Source of the DNA: Bradyrhizobium sp. CCBAU 53338
GTDB taxonomy: Bacteria; Pseudomonadota; Alphaproteobacteria; Rhizobiales; Xanthobacteraceae
Direction of reading: 5' to 3'
Length of the DNA stretch: 64,000 bases
Assembly: GCF_015291665.1 (NCBI RefSeq)
Contig: NZ_CP030049.1
Span: 620,001-684,000 of the forward strand
Below, in pieces: positions 17,485 to 27,417 of the stretch. Within the stretch, counting starts at the first letter, position 1; each line of letters opens with the position of its first letter. The position numbers and the translations under genes were made by a program. The notes under the pieces are model-generated. The model did no database searches, was not told the DNA's origin, and saw nothing but the letters and a program-made list of their open reading frames with translations.

Positions 17485-18142
17485 CATTCAGCCAGGCATT
17501 CCTGCACTTCTTGCAGCGACGGTCGGTCTCGGTCTGCTGGCGTTCGCAGTTGTCACGACGACGGCATTCATAAAAGTTTCCGTCGTTCTCTTCCTCGTGC
17601 GCAACGCGCTCGGAACCCAATCCATACCCCCGAACATCGTTCTGTATGGCGCTGCATTGATCCTTACGGTCTTCATTGGTGCTCCAGTGCTGGAGCAGAT
17701 CTACAACCACGTTACCGCCCCGCAACTTCACTACCAAACGCTCGATGACTGGGCGACAGCCGCTAAGGAGGGAAGCGAGCCGCTGCGCGCTCACCTGAAA
17801 AAGTTCAGCAGTGAGGAGCAGCGCACGTTCTTCCTGTCATCCACAGAACATGTTTGGTCAGAGGAGATGCGGGCAAACGCTACAGCGGATGATTTTGCGA
17901 TTCTTGTACCGTCCTTTCTGATCTCGGAATTAAAGCGTGCCTTTGAAATCGGCTTCCTTCTCTATCTTCCATTCATCACGATTGATCTGATTGTAACGAC
18001 GATTCTGATGGCCATGGGCATGTCAATGGTATCGCCCACAATGATATCTGTTCCTTTTAAGCTCTTTCTGTTCGTCACGATCGACGGATGGTCGCGGCTC
18101 ATGCACGGGTTGGTGTTAAGTTACGCCACGGCCGGAGGTTAA
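17477..18142 (+). CDS. rhcR: T3SS export apparatus protein RhcR (SctR)
   Basis: This 221-residue membrane protein carries the SctR/FliP signatures: an N-terminal helix with AFIKVSVVLFLVRNALGTQ, an internal PSFLISELKRAFEIGF block, and IDLIVTTILMAMGMSMVSP near the C terminus. It forms the core of the export gate with RhcS and RhcT. The start at 17477 (MTDIQPG) overlaps rhcQ by 8 bases; an upstream start at 17429 is unlikely. Confidence 0.96.
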   Translation: MTDIQPGIPALLAATVGLGLLAFAVVTTTAFIKVSVVLFLVRNALGTQSIPPNIVLYGAALILTVFIGAPVLEQIYNHVTAPQLHYQTLDDWATAAKEGSEPLRAHLKKFSSEEQRTFFLSSTEHVWSEEMRANATADDFAILVPSFLISELKRAFEIGFLLYLPFITIDLIVTTILMAMGMSMVSPTMISVPFKLFLFVTIDGWSRLMHGLVLSYATAGG

Positions 18143-18143
18143 T

Positions 18144-18419
18144 ATGGACGAGACCAGCATCCTCACGCATTTGACCCGATCGCTCGTCCTCTTCATGATG
18201 TGGGTTCTGCCACCGCTCCTAGCAGCTCTCGTGGCCGGCTTGGGTGTTGGCATAATACAGGCGGCAACGCAGCTCCAGGATCAAACCTTGCCCCTAACCG
18301 TGAGGCTCCTCGTCGTCGTCGCCGTGCTCGTTCTGTTTTCTCGGGTGCTGAGTGCGCCGCTTATCGAACAGGCCAAACATATCTTCACGGAGTTCCCCTC
18401 TCTCACATCGAGGTATTAG
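18144..18419 (+). CDS. rhcS: T3SS export apparatus protein RhcS (SctS)
   Basis: This 91-residue protein has two membrane helices separated by the conserved IIQAATQLQDQTLP loop, as in SctS/FliQ. It completes the R-S-T export gate. It starts one base after rhcR. Unusually, 263 bases separate its stop from rhcT. Confidence 0.96.
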   Translation: MDETSILTHLTRSLVLFMMWVLPPLLAALVAGLGVGIIQAATQLQDQTLPLTVRLLVVVAVLVLFSRVLSAPLIEQAKHIFTEFPSLTSRY

Positions 18420-18682
18420 TGAGGAACCGAAGGCCGAGTTTGTGAGGACAAAACCGCCCATCGACATCACCGGTGAATTACCAAAGTGGCTGGCCAGTTT
18501 GTCGAGCGAGCATGAGAGTATGGGGATCGACGGCCTACCCTGCGGGCTCGCAGTGCGGCTGGTGCTCTCGTTGAGCGCTATTAGAACGAACACCGCCGAC
18601 TATTTGCGGCCTTGGCGTCAAACATTAAGGCACGGCGAGCGGAACCGGTTAGATTAGCTGAGGCGAACAACGAGCGCCGCGA

Positions 18683-19498
18683 ATGCATGCTTTGTCACCC
18701 ACCGAGGCGCAAGCTCTAATTCAGAGTGCTGTCGAGTTCGTCGTTGCAGCGGGCCTTAGCGCTGCGCGGGCCTTAGGCATTATGTTGGTGCTTCCCGTAT
18801 TCACGCGGCCGCAGATTAGCGGGATGATCCGCACAAGCTTGACGATCGTGATTGGACTGCCATGCCTTGCGCATGTCAAGGCCGGTCTGCAGACTCTAGA
18901 TCCGGCCACCCGTCTGGCCGCGGTCGCGTTCCTCGGTCTCAAAGAGATATTCGTCGGCCTGCTGTTCGGGATGTTCCTAAGTATACCGCTATGGAGCATC
19001 CAGGCAGTTGGCGACATCATTGACACGCAACGGAGCGTTTCAAGCCAGTTGGACGATCCTGCGACGCGCAGCCAGGCCTCCGCCACGGGTCTCTTTCTCG
19101 GAACTGCTGGGGTTACTATTTTCGTTGCGTCTGGAGGTCTACAGACGATGGTTCGGTGCCTGTATGGCAGCTATCTGATCTGGCCCGTGTACCGGCTACT
19201 ACCTCCTCTGACAATGCAAGGGGCAATGGAAGTTGTAGCGCTTCTCGATCATATCATGCACACGGCCCTGCTATTTTCCGGACCCGTGCTGGCTCTGCTG
19301 CTCCTGATTGAGATATCCCTCATGTTGCTAGGGCGGTTTGCGCCGCAAATTAAGCTGAACGACCTCTCCCCCACCATCAAGAACGCCGCCTTTGGCATCA
19401 TCATGGTGAGTTACACCGTCTTCCTCATGGAATACATGGGAACGGAGATTATCCAGTCCTACGGAGTGCTGGAGTGGCTCGGGAAGTTCCTAAAATGA
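18683..19498 (+). CDS. rhcT: T3SS export apparatus protein RhcT (SctT)
   Basis: This 271-residue protein of six or more membrane helices carries the SctT/FliR pattern, including [18 protein letters not shown] and the [19 protein letters not shown] block near the C terminus. It has full length and forms the cap of the export gate. Its stop overlaps the rhcU start (ATGA). Confidence 0.96.
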   Translation: MHALSPTEAQALIQSAVEFVVAAGLSAARALGIMLVLPVFTRPQISGMIRTSLTIVIGLPCLAHVKAGLQTLDPATRLAAVAFLGLKEIFVGLLFGMFLSIPLWSIQAVGDIIDTQRSVSSQLDDPATRSQASATGLFLGTAGVTIFVASGGLQTMVRCLYGSYLIWPVYRLLPPLTMQGAMEVVALLDHIMHTALLFSGPVLALLLLIEISLMLLGRFAPQIKLNDLSPTIKNAAFGIIMVSYTVFLMEYMGTEIIQSYGVLEWLGKFLK

Positions 19499-20532
19499 GC
19501 GACTCGAGCGAAGAGAAGAAGCGTCCGCCAACTCCCAAGAAGCTACGGCAGGCGCGTAAGAAGGGACAGATCCCGCGCAGCGCCGATTTTGTGAGCGCGC
19601 TTAGCATTTGCGCCGCATTCGGCTGTCTATGTTTCCGAGCGGGCGCGATCGAGGGCGTATGGCGTGAGGGGGTGCGGCTCGTCGACAAGCTGCAGGGGCA
19701 GCCCTTCAACAGTGCGGTCCAGCAGGCACTGGTCGGATTGATCGAACTTTCGTTGACGAGCGTTGCCCCAATCATTGGAGCGGCCGTGGCTGCAGGCATT
19801 CTAGCCAGTGTCTTGGCTGCTGGTGGGCTGACGTTCTCCGTGGAGCCGCTGAAACCAAGCCTTAAGAAATTGGATCCAATCAAAGGGCTCAAACGGATTG
19901 TCTCTCAGAAGTCGCTTGTCGAGCTTGGTAAGTCGTTGATCAAAGTGTTCCTTCTCGGCGTAACGCTGTTTTTCACCTCACTCGCAAGTTGGAAGGCGCT
20001 GGTGTACCTGCCTGTCTGCGGTTTGGGTTGTTTCAGCTTTGTATTCAAAGAGGTCAAATTCTTAATTGAAATTGCTGCTGGGGCGTTTCTGATCGGCGGC
20101 TTGACCGACCTGCTAATTCAGCGCTGGCTATTCTTGCGTGACATGCGCATGACGGAGAGTGAAGCGAAGCGCGAGTCTAAGGAGCAGGAAGGCAACCCAC
20201 ATGTAAAGGGCGAACACCGCCGGCTTCGTCGGGAATCGGCGAGTGAGCCGCCGCTCGGAGTCAATCGGGCCACATTGATACTGACGGGCCCCGCGATGTT
20301 AGTTGGACTGCGCTACGTTCGTGGACAGACCGGAGTGCCGGTTTTGGTATGCCGCGGTGAGGACGAACTTGCTTCACAGTTGTTTGATCAGGCGAGGGCG
20401 CTGCATCTGAGCATTATTCAGGAACCTGCTTTGGCGCGTCAGCTGATCCGAAAGGGAATAATGGGCAAGGCCGTTCCGAAGGACTGTTTCGAGGGGGTTG
20501 CAAAGGCAGTCTTTGCCGCTGGCCTGGTCTAG
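19495..20532 (+). CDS. rhcU: T3SS switch protein RhcU (SctU) without an NPTH motif
   Basis: This 345-residue protein has the SctU/FlhB layout: a basic N terminus with [18 protein letters not shown], four membrane helices, the linker [17 protein letters not shown] with the [10 protein letters not shown] block, and a cytoplasmic domain. Family members normally self-cleave at NPTH to switch substrate class. Here the aligned stretch reads [14 protein letters not shown]: the Pro is kept but Asn, Thr and His are lost and one residue is missing. Reading other frames does not restore the motif. The start overlaps rhcT. It is the last gene of the nolB operon. Self-cleavage at the usual bond is not expected; whether this is a lineage trait is unknown to me. 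Confidence 0.93.
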   Translation: MSDSSEEKKRPPTPKKLRQARKKGQIPRSADFVSALSICAAFGCLCFRAGAIEGVWREGVRLVDKLQGQPFNSAVQQALVGLIELSLTSVAPIIGAAVAAGILASVLAAGGLTFSVEPLKPSLKKLDPIKGLKRIVSQKSLVELGKSLIKVFLLGVTLFFTSLASWKALVYLPVCGLGCFSFVFKEVKFLIEIAAGAFLIGGLTDLLIQRWLFLRDMRMTESEAKRESKEQEGNPHVKGEHRRLRRESASEPPLGVNRATLILTGPAMLVGLRYVRGQTGVPVLVCRGEDELASQLFDQARALHLSIIQEPALARQLIRKGIMGKAVPKDCFEGVAKAVFAAGLV

Positions 20533-20698
20533 CTTGGCGCGGCAATGCGATGCATTCGGGCGTGTTAGTCAAAGACGTCCAGTCGCTACTTGATCTGTAA
20601 GTCACGTCGTCTGGAAAGGCGGAAGCAGATCGTGGCGTCTGCGGAAGTTGGCCGCCAGAGTATCGCCAATGCTCTTGCCGCTCAGCCATTGAGAGTGC

Positions 20699-21331
20699 TC
20701 ATTGGGCTTCTGACGCAATGCGATTATGAGTGTCACTTTCCAAGTGGCTCTTGTTGCCTGCGGCGAGACCTCCCCGTGCGGTAAGCGGAAGCACCGCACG
20801 GTCACCACTGGTTGGCAAGATAGCTCTGTTCTCGAGCAAGTCGCCGGGATCGTTGACCGTGACCGCGAGGTTATTGCGGATCGAACAGCCGAGCGTTGGA
20901 TTGAAAGAATTGTCGTCTACTGAAGGGCCGATGATTGAAAGGGATGGACAGAGCGGAGGACGTGCTTCGTAAATGATCGCCTCGATTTGGACACCGAAAT
21001 GGCTGGGCAGATCTACGGGGGAAGCGGACCGGCGAATATTATAGGCGGGAACGCCCATCTCGCGGGCCTCATGAGCCACCTGCGTAATGAGCCGGGGCGA
21101 ACCACTGACGTCCAGATGGAGTGCATCCCGCCGACCGCGGCTGGCGTTCGCAATGAAATTACGCAGACCATACCTCTCGGCGCGACGAAGGCTCTGTAGT
21201 CGCAAGATACTGGTCTTCTGCTCCACTTGAATCGCTTGATCAGTCGGCTCAGAATAGATCGCAGCATTATGTGTGCATCCGCCTACGGTTGCCGCTACGG
21301 CAATCAAGTGGCCCAGGTTTCGCAAGGTCAT
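20699..21331 (-). CDS. y4xK: CpaD-like outer-membrane lipoprotein (Y4xK-like)
   Basis: This 210-residue protein begins with a signal peptide and lipobox-like VGGC (residue 19). The C-terminal half matches the CpaD pilus-assembly family: a Cys at LCPSLSIIG and the FNPTLGCSIRNNLAVTVND block followed by PGDLL. CpaD proteins act with the CpaC secretin in Tad pili. Here it is translated from an ATG overlapping the rhcC2 stop by one base (TAATG), so it probably assists the RhcC2 secretin. It is the third gene of the ttsI operon. Family call by motif; gene name by position. Confidence 0.82.
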   Translation of the reverse strand: MTLRNLGHLIAVAATVGGCTHNAAIYSEPTDQAIQVEQKTSILRLQSLRRAERYGLRNFIANASRGRRDALHLDVSGSPRLITQVAHEAREMGVPAYNIRRSASPVDLPSHFGVQIEAIIYEARPPLCPSLSIIGPSVDDNSFNPTLGCSIRNNLAVTVNDPGDLLENRAILPTSGDRAVLPLTARGGLAAGNKSHLESDTHNRIASEAQ

Positions 21332-22788
21332 TAGCGGTCCTCATTCGATAACAAAGCCGGCTCCGCCGGTCGCGTCTGGTTCGGTGCGGGAGCCTCGCGG
21401 CTTCGCGGGGGACGCGCCAACGTATTCGTTAAAATGCGCCCCCCGTCTGATGGCGGCCGGAGGCGGTCAGTCGGCGCGCTTATCTTGGCGGCAGATGATG
21501 CTGGCCGCACGATGTAAGGGGTAACGACGATGACAAGCTCCGTCTCCTGCTTCTGAAATGAGGAGGACCGAAACAGTGCACCAAGGATCGGGACATCGCC
21601 TAACCCGGGAAACGTGCTGATGTCGGTGTTGAAATTGCGTCTTATGAGCCCGCCGATTGCAAAGCTCTGACCGCTGGCAAGCTCGACAACAGTACTGGCA
21701 CGTCGCGTGGAGAGGCCAGGCAGAGACATTCCGTTGATATTGACTTCACCTTCTTTGGATAACTCACTGACTTCAGGCTTGACGTGGATATTGATCTGAT
21801 TGTTGCTGAGAACGGTCGGAACGAACTCCAGACTGATTCCGAATTGACGGAATTGAACTGAGAGTTGACGATTGTCCTGCATGACCGGAATTGGAAATTC
21901 GCCGCCTGCCAGGAAGCTTGCTGATTCGCCGGACATCGCGGTAAGAGTTGGCTCCGCCAATACCGACGCGAGATGCTCGTTGGCGAGGGCGTCAAGTACA
22001 GCACTGATGTTCGTGCTGCCAACGCCGACTCCGACACTTGCCGTGCCGCCACCCCGGCTCGCACCGGAACCGCCAGGCTTGCCACTGCTAAACCCGAAAA
22101 TGACCGCTCCGTTTTGGCCCGATGCAGAGAGGTTGATGCCAAGCTCCTTCACGGCGCTGCGCGAGACTTCCGCCACGCGCACGCTAAGCGTCACTTGCAA
22201 TGAGCCGGCCACTTGGATGTTGTTGACGACCAGCGCGCCCGCGCCCAGAAATTGCTCGGTAATCTTCTTGGCGCGCTCAACGACGTCGACACTTGGTGCT
22301 GTCCCTCTCAGAATTGCGCCGCGTGGCGTATAGGTGACTTGGATCGGATGGTCCCCGAGCTCAGCCTTTAGTGCAGCACGCAAATCCTCGATAGGCTGGG
22401 TAACGACAACACGTAACTCGGCTAACGCTTCTCCATTGTCGTTCAAAGCAAATAGGCTGGTCCGTCCCGACTGTTTTCCAAAGACGAAGATGGTTGTATT
22501 CGATGGGGCCTGGTAGTCGGCTATCGTTGGGTCGGCAACGAATATGCTGGCCGCCGGCGCCGGAAGATGAATCGTCTGGCCCTGAGAGGAGGAAAGATTC
22601 AAGACCCCGCTAAGGCTGTCAGTTGTTGACCGTGGCGACGCCTGATTAGGGTCGCGCTTTATCTGAGCTGCGGTAGTGGGCGGCAGCACGAGAGGAAGCG
22701 AGCAAACGACATACAGAAGGCGCGAGCGAATAGCTGAGGTGACCGCCGTCGGCCATCGGCAGCTGCGAACATCAAGGGGGAACTTCAA
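21331..22788 (-). CDS. rhcC2: T3SS outer-membrane secretin RhcC2 (Y4xJ, CpaC-like)
   Basis: This 485-residue exported secretin has a signal peptide and a CpaC-type N-terminal domain (residues about 65-160: ASIFVADPTIADYQAPSNT). A BON-like stretch follows, then a C-terminal secretin core (SVLAEPTLTAMSGESASFLAGG, with GISLEFVPTVL and ETELVIVVTPYIV). It supplies the pore that RhcC1 lacks. The last 60 residues are Pro-rich. The start is 13 bases after the ttsI stop, so both are probably on one transcript from the nod-box promoter. Confidence 0.93.
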   Translation of the reverse strand: MKFPLDVRSCRWPTAVTSAIRSRLLYVVCSLPLVLPPTTAAQIKRDPNQASPRSTTDSLSGVLNLSSSQGQTIHLPAPAASIFVADPTIADYQAPSNTTIFVFGKQSGRTSLFALNDNGEALAELRVVVTQPIEDLRAALKAELGDHPIQVTYTPRGAILRGTAPSVDVVERAKKITEQFLGAGALVVNNIQVAGSLQVTLSVRVAEVSRSAVKELGINLSASGQNGAVIFGFSSGKPGGSGASRGGGTASVGVGVGSTNISAVLDALANEHLASVLAEPTLTAMSGESASFLAGGEFPIPVMQDNRQLSVQFRQFGISLEFVPTVLSNNQINIHVKPEVSELSKEGEVNINGMSLPGLSTRRASTVVELASGQSFAIGGLIRRNFNTDISTFPGLGDVPILGALFRSSSFQKQETELVIVVTPYIVRPASSAAKISAPTDRLRPPSDGGRILTNTLARPPRSREAPAPNQTRPAEPALLSNEDR

Positions 22789-22801
22789 CTGAGCGTCGTT
22801 T

Positions 22802-23500
22802 TCAAGTGTGGCGGCAAGGCAGCGGATCGTTCTTCAGTTCAAGCGCGTAGCCGACGCCGCGCGCGGTTTTGATTCGTAGCGTTGTGCCGGACTTGCTCAA
22901 ATGTGTGCGCAATCGATAGATCCCGACTTCTAAGGCATTGGTCGAGACTTCATCGTCAAACGCATAGAGGCTTTCCTCTAGCAACGCTCGCGGCACGGTG
23001 CGGCCTGCTCGGCTGAGCAGATGTTCGAGAATGCAGACTTCGCGGCGCGCAATTCTGAGTGGCCGACCGTCAACTGAGACTTGCCGGCCAATAGGATCGA
23101 AATGTAAGTTCCCGAAGGTGATCACGGGTGCCGTCAATTGCGTCGATCGTCGCAAAATGGCGCGCATTCGAGCAATAAGCTCATCGATAGACACCGGCTT
23201 AGGAAGAAAATCGTCGGCGCCACCATTGAATATCGCGATCCTGGTCTCAAGATCGCTCAGGCTGCTCATCATCATGGCAGGCATTGAATATCCTTCACGT
23301 CTCAACTGTTTCAACCAGTCCAATCCATTTCCGTCCGGCAGAGCCAACTCGAGCAAGAGAATGTGATAGCTGGCACAACTCAGCGCGGTCTCCGCTTCGT
23401 CAAGAGTAGAGATGAGGTCCACGGCAAAACCGCGAACGAACAGGGTTTTCTTGGCGGCTCGCACGAAGGCGGCGTCCTGATCGACCAGTAGGATTCGCAT
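22802..23500 (-). CDS. ttsI: T3SS transcriptional activator TtsI
   Basis: This 232-residue OmpR-type response regulator has a receiver domain (residues 1-115) and a winged-helix DNA-binding domain (residues 130-225, with ARREVCILEHLLSRAGRTV and IYRLRTHLSKSG). It activates genes with tts boxes. The phospho-acceptor Asp is replaced by Glu (LLLELALPDGNG), which, as I recall, is typical of TtsI and allows action without a kinase. Asp 7-8 and the Lys of the FLPKPVS block are kept. A nod-box-like sequence lies about 190-235 bases upstream. Confidence 0.95.
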   Translation of the reverse strand: MRILLVDQDAAFVRAAKKTLFVRGFAVDLISTLDEAETALSCASYHILLLELALPDGNGLDWLKQLRREGYSMPAMMMSSLSDLETRIAIFNGGADDFLPKPVSIDELIARMRAILRRSTQLTAPVITFGNLHFDPIGRQVSVDGRPLRIARREVCILEHLLSRAGRTVPRALLEESLYAFDDEVSTNALEVGIYRLRTHLSKSGTTLRIKTARGVGYALELKNDPLPCRHT

Positions 23501-23685
23501 TGTGGTCGCCTATAGTGCGATTGTGTCGAGGCCTGAGCGCATCACTGTCGGCACGGAGCTACGATGATCCCCCCGCCTGGTCGAGCAGCTGCAATTGTCG
23601 AGCATTTGACTGAAGAGAAAATCGAACCGCACGAGTAGCTGCGTCCTCCTTGTAAAGAACGGATACGACTTACGAGGCTTCAGGT

Positions 23686-23735
23686 AGGATCGAAAAATCA
23701 ATTTTCTTGATAGTGTTCATCCAAGCCGCGAATAG
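23686..23735 (-). promoter_or_regulatory. nod-box-like promoter of ttsI
   Basis: On the minus strand the sequence runs GATGAACACTATCAAG and then AAAATTGATTTTTCGATCC. It keeps the nod-box elements GATG-N4-C-N-ATC and GATTTT, spaced as expected, with several mismatches in the AAACAATC part. Position and orientation fit NodD-dependent transcription of ttsI, as known in other rhizobia. No experimental support in the window. Confidence 0.7.
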
Positions 23736-24771
23736 GTTGCAAAGGGAATGCACGTAGCGGCGCGGAGAGTCAGCGCCTAGCTCGCCGCGAGCCGATGAAT
23801 AAGCGGAAGCAGCAACGCTCTTATGCGTTGGCTTGCCGCGTCGAAAAACAGAACCGCGAGCATCGGGCGTCGCTGTTGACGCGCAGGTTGGGTGCCGGCG
23901 CTCGATTGTGCGTCAATGTGTTCCGCTATGGCCCAGGACGTCCCATCGGCTCAACGCTTTGAAGGAGGGGGCCTCGAACGTCTCGTCCTCTTTCCGCTTC
24001 GGCCAGATCGAGGAGCCGTAATAATCGTATCGCGGCGCCGGGGATTTCGTACAGCAACGCGTGCAAGTCCAAGCTGATCAGCTTGTACGGTCAAGCCGAA
24101 GCGGCACGACGCGCTTGCTGAAGGAACTCAGCTTCTTAGGGCTGACACCCCGAAAGGGATCGACCCCTTCAAAAAGTACCGATGGAATTTGTGGCGAATC
24201 TGGCCGGAAAGCGGTTAAGGCCGTCACTCAAGGCCCTGAAGGCGCCGGCGGTGTGACTAGGGAACCCGCAGCGTTAGCTCTTGAGACTGCGGCTAATCGC
24301 CAGCGCTTCGCTATCTAACGAGTGGTCTGCTGCTCAGCTCGTGCATCCTTCTGCGGACGGAAGCGGCATTCGGGCCGTCGAGCGGGAAGCACGCGAAAGC
24401 GCCCTGAATCGGAGCCGGTGGTGCCCAGTGCCAAAGCTGCTTGCCAGCGAGGCGTCGTGATCGTCTGCTCAGCTTCGATTCTGTTGCGATCCGATCGAAC
24501 GCTTCGCCTTCCTCAGTTTGAGGTTCATGCGGGGTGAACATTCAACTTCGCCAGGTTAGATACAAACTCACGGTCCCAGCAGTCGGTGTCAAGAACCCGA
24601 TGGCCATGCGACCCGAAGGTGTGCCCTGCAGCATTCCGTGAGCCGATCCGAATGCGGCGATATCCAGATATGCCGAGCGAAAGTTTCGTCGAGGCATCGA
24701 GCCGTTTAGCTTTCGACAATAAGCACGATCGTACTTGTCGACCCGATTTCACACGGCTAGTCAAATTCCAA
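23736..24771. other. Intergenic stretch, no supported gene
   Basis: About 1 kb between the ttsI promoter and the sensor kinase holds only short overlapping frames on both strands. No response-regulator sequence was found. A half tts box is at 24708-24725. Confidence 0.4.
24708..24725 (-). promoter_or_regulatory. Half tts box downstream of the sensor kinase
   Basis: On the minus strand the 18-mer TGCTTATTGTCGAAAGCT has a perfect second half (TTGTCGAAAGCT, then AAACGG) but a poor GTCAG half. No convincing gene follows; a 51-codon frame (24542-24697) begins too close to it. Confidence 0.3.
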
Positions 24772-27417
24772 TCATGACACGACTGGCAGGACAAATTGAA
24801 AGGATGCGCCCGGCTCTTGCTTCTGGACGATCGACAGGCGGCCTCCGTGAGCTTCTACGATCGAGCGGCAGATCGACAGACCCATTCCAAGGCCGGTAGA
24901 TTTGGTGGTGAAGAACGGATCTAAGACTCGGATCCTATCACCCTCAGCGATGCCGACGCCGCTATCAGTCACGGAGAGCTGCACGCGGCTCTCATTGTCT
25001 CTGGATGACTGAATCATCAGTTCGCGCGCTCTGTCGTCAACAGCTTGCATGGCCTCTACTCCGTTCATCACCAGATTGATGATTACTTGTTGCAGCTGAA
25101 CCCGGTCACCGAGAATTTTGGGAAGTGATGGTGCTAGCTCAGTTCGCAAGGTCACTTGGTGGTTAATCAGCTCACGCGTTACCAGCGCGATAGAGTCGTT
25201 CACAACCTCATTAATGTCTAGCGCTACCATCTCGATATCACCGTTCCTCGCGAGTGTGCGGACCCTGCGAATCACTTCGCTTGCGCGCATAGCGTCATCA
25301 ATGATCCACTCTACGGATCTGTGCACGGCGGAAATGTCGGGAGCTTCGCGACGTAGCCAGCCAAGGCACGCATCGGCGTTGCTGATTATGGCCGTGAGCG
25401 GTTGGTTCACTTCGTGGGCGATAGAGGCTGTTAGTTCCCCCAGCGCCGTCAGGCGCGTCACATGCGCAAGATCCGCCTGTGCCTTTCGCAGTCCTTGTTC
25501 AGCCTGATCGGCGCGAACTTTCGCCGTGATATCAGTGGCCACGCCTCGGTAGCCGAGAAAATGGCCGCTTACATCAAATAAGGGCCTGCCGCTGCTCTGG
25601 AAGTAGATTGGTGACCTGGTCCTCCCCACGGTACGATAGACCAGATCGCGAAATGGAAGATGGGCATTTAGCGTTATTTCATGCTGCCGCCACTTCTCGG
25701 GCTCTTCTTCAACGTCGCTCGCAATCTCCCAGCAACGCAGGCCGATGACCGCTCTTGCCAAGAGGTCCGTAGCGTTGGTGTGCTCCGACAAGGTGTACCG
25801 GTGATCCGGCCCGGTCTCCCATAACCAGTCAGAAGCAGTTGCGGCGTAGTCACGAAAGCGCTGCTCGCTCTCGCGTAGCGCAGCAAGAGTGTCTTCCAAT
25901 TGTTGTTTGGCTGCGTGCTGCTCAGTGACATCCATGTGCGTTCCGACGAGTTCGACAGTTGAGCCATCGCTTGCCAGCACGGCGTGCGCAACAGCATGTA
26001 TGTGTCGTATCGCGCCGTCGGGAAGACAGATTCGGAAATCGTATTCAAAATTCCCTGTTTTTTGTTCAATGGCCTGACGTTGGATTTCCTGTTGCCGCGG
26101 CAAGTCGTCTGGATGAATCCGCGATCGGATGGCCTCAATGGTCACCGGCTCATCCGGGTCAAAGCCAAATAGACGACTGACTTCGGCGGAGCGATAAGCA
26201 AAACAGCGACGGTTGCAGTCCCACGACCAGGTGCTCGTGCGACTGAGCTGCTGCGCGTCGACCAGATAGGCCTCGCTACGGCGCAGTTGTTGTTCCGTCT
26301 GCTTTGCTGTCGTGACGTCCGTGGCCGCCCCGACAAACTCGATATTCCCGGACGCGGTTCTCGTAGCACGTGCCACCGCGTGAATGTACTTTATCGAGCC
26401 GTCGGGCATCAGCAATCGGTATTCGTGCTCGAAATGCTCGCCTCGAAGGGCCCGATTCAAAGTGTCTTGGACAGAAGTCTTGTCTTCTGGGTGAGTGCGG
26501 TCAATGACGTGTTGCGCCGTTACTTTGGTCTCTGGATCATACTGGAATATCCGAAAGCTTTCCTTCGACCAAAAGACCTCGCCGGTGGCCACGTTCCAGC
26601 CAAAGCTGCCTGTGTGGCTCAATTCTTGCGCCTGAGCCAAATGCGCTTCGCTCCGCTGAAGAGCAAGAACCGTCCGCTTCTGTTCGGTGATATCTTCGCA
26701 GGCAATGAGGACGATGGGCTTATCGTCGGCCCACAAGATCGCCTTGGCAGTCTCGCGCACCCACAGCACCGAGCCGTTCCTACGGACTTTCTGGATTTCC
26801 CATGTACGCGATTGGCCGATATATGTAAGGCATCGCTCGATGGATTTGCGAACGACCTCGCGATCGTCTTTCAGAAAGACTCTGAACACCGATTGGCCGA
26901 TCAGTTCCGCGGGCGTATAGCCGAGGTGGATCGCGCCGAAACTATTGACGTTCAGGACGGTTCCGGTTTCATTGACCATGAAGTACATGGCCGGGTTATG
27001 CTCAAAGATCTCGCGCCAGAGTTTCTCTCGGTTGCGCAGATCGTCCGCGCTGTGCCTTAGCTCGGCGGCGACCTCACGCGCTGCTTCCTTTTCGTAGCGG
27101 AGTTTTGCGATCAGGCGCGTTCCGATGATGGACGCAGTAAGGAAAGCGATAATCACCAAAAGCTCGTGAGGGGCGTCGATCTGGGGATTGAACGTGAGGA
27201 CGTAAATTAAAGCGCTGACGGCGACTATGGAAAGCGCCAACGATGCGACGAAAGTGCCAATCAGCGAAAACACCAAAATCACGACCAAATAGACAAGCGC
27301 TGTGGCTGCGAAAGGGCTATGAAGATACAAGGAAGCTAGCGTCAATGCCGCGAGCGTAATGCTAGCCAAAATAAATTGCGCCGATGAACGTCCAAACGCG
27401 ATGAGCCAATTAAACAT
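24772..27417 (-). CDS. NodV/NwsA-like PAS-domain sensor histidine kinase
   Basis: This 881-residue protein has an N-terminal membrane domain (residues about 10-110, four helices), four PAS domains (about 130-250, 255-380, 385-510, 520-650) and a HisKA/HATPase core. The phosphorylated His lies in [14 protein letters not shown], the N box is [10 protein letters not shown], and the G boxes are VTDSGVGI and [18 protein letters not shown]. Length and domain order fit Bradyrhizobium NodV/NwsA, which sense isoflavones and activate nod genes through NodW/NwsB. No response regulator gene lies beside it, so the partner must be elsewhere. ATG 27417 lacks a strong ribosome site. Confidence 0.88.
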   Translation of the reverse strand: MFNWLIAFGRSSAQFILASITLAALTLASLYLHSPFAATALVYLVVILVFSLIGTFVASLALSIVAVSALIYVLTFNPQIDAPHELLVIIAFLTASIIGTRLIAKLRYEKEAAREVAAELRHSADDLRNREKLWREIFEHNPAMYFMVNETGTVLNVNSFGAIHLGYTPAELIGQSVFRVFLKDDREVVRKSIERCLTYIGQSRTWEIQKVRRNGSVLWVRETAKAILWADDKPIVLIACEDITEQKRTVLALQRSEAHLAQAQELSHTGSFGWNVATGEVFWSKESFRIFQYDPETKVTAQHVIDRTHPEDKTSVQDTLNRALRGEHFEHEYRLLMPDGSIKYIHAVARATRTASGNIEFVGAATDVTTAKQTEQQLRRSEAYLVDAQQLSRTSTWSWDCNRRCFAYRSAEVSRLFGFDPDEPVTIEAIRSRIHPDDLPRQQEIQRQAIEQKTGNFEYDFRICLPDGAIRHIHAVAHAVLASDGSTVELVGTHMDVTEQHAAKQQLEDTLAALRESEQRFRDYAATASDWLWETGPDHRYTLSEHTNATDLLARAVIGLRCWEIASDVEEEPEKWRQHEITLNAHLPFRDLVYRTVGRTRSPIYFQSSGRPLFDVSGHFLGYRGVATDITAKVRADQAEQGLRKAQADLAHVTRLTALGELTASIAHEVNQPLTAIISNADACLGWLRREAPDISAVHRSVEWIIDDAMRASEVIRRVRTLARNGDIEMVALDINEVVNDSIALVTRELINHQVTLRTELAPSLPKILGDRVQLQQVIINLVMNGVEAMQAVDDRARELMIQSSRDNESRVQLSVTDSGVGIAEGDRIRVLDPFFTTKSTGLGMGLSICRSIVEAHGGRLSIVQKQEPGASFQFVLPVVS

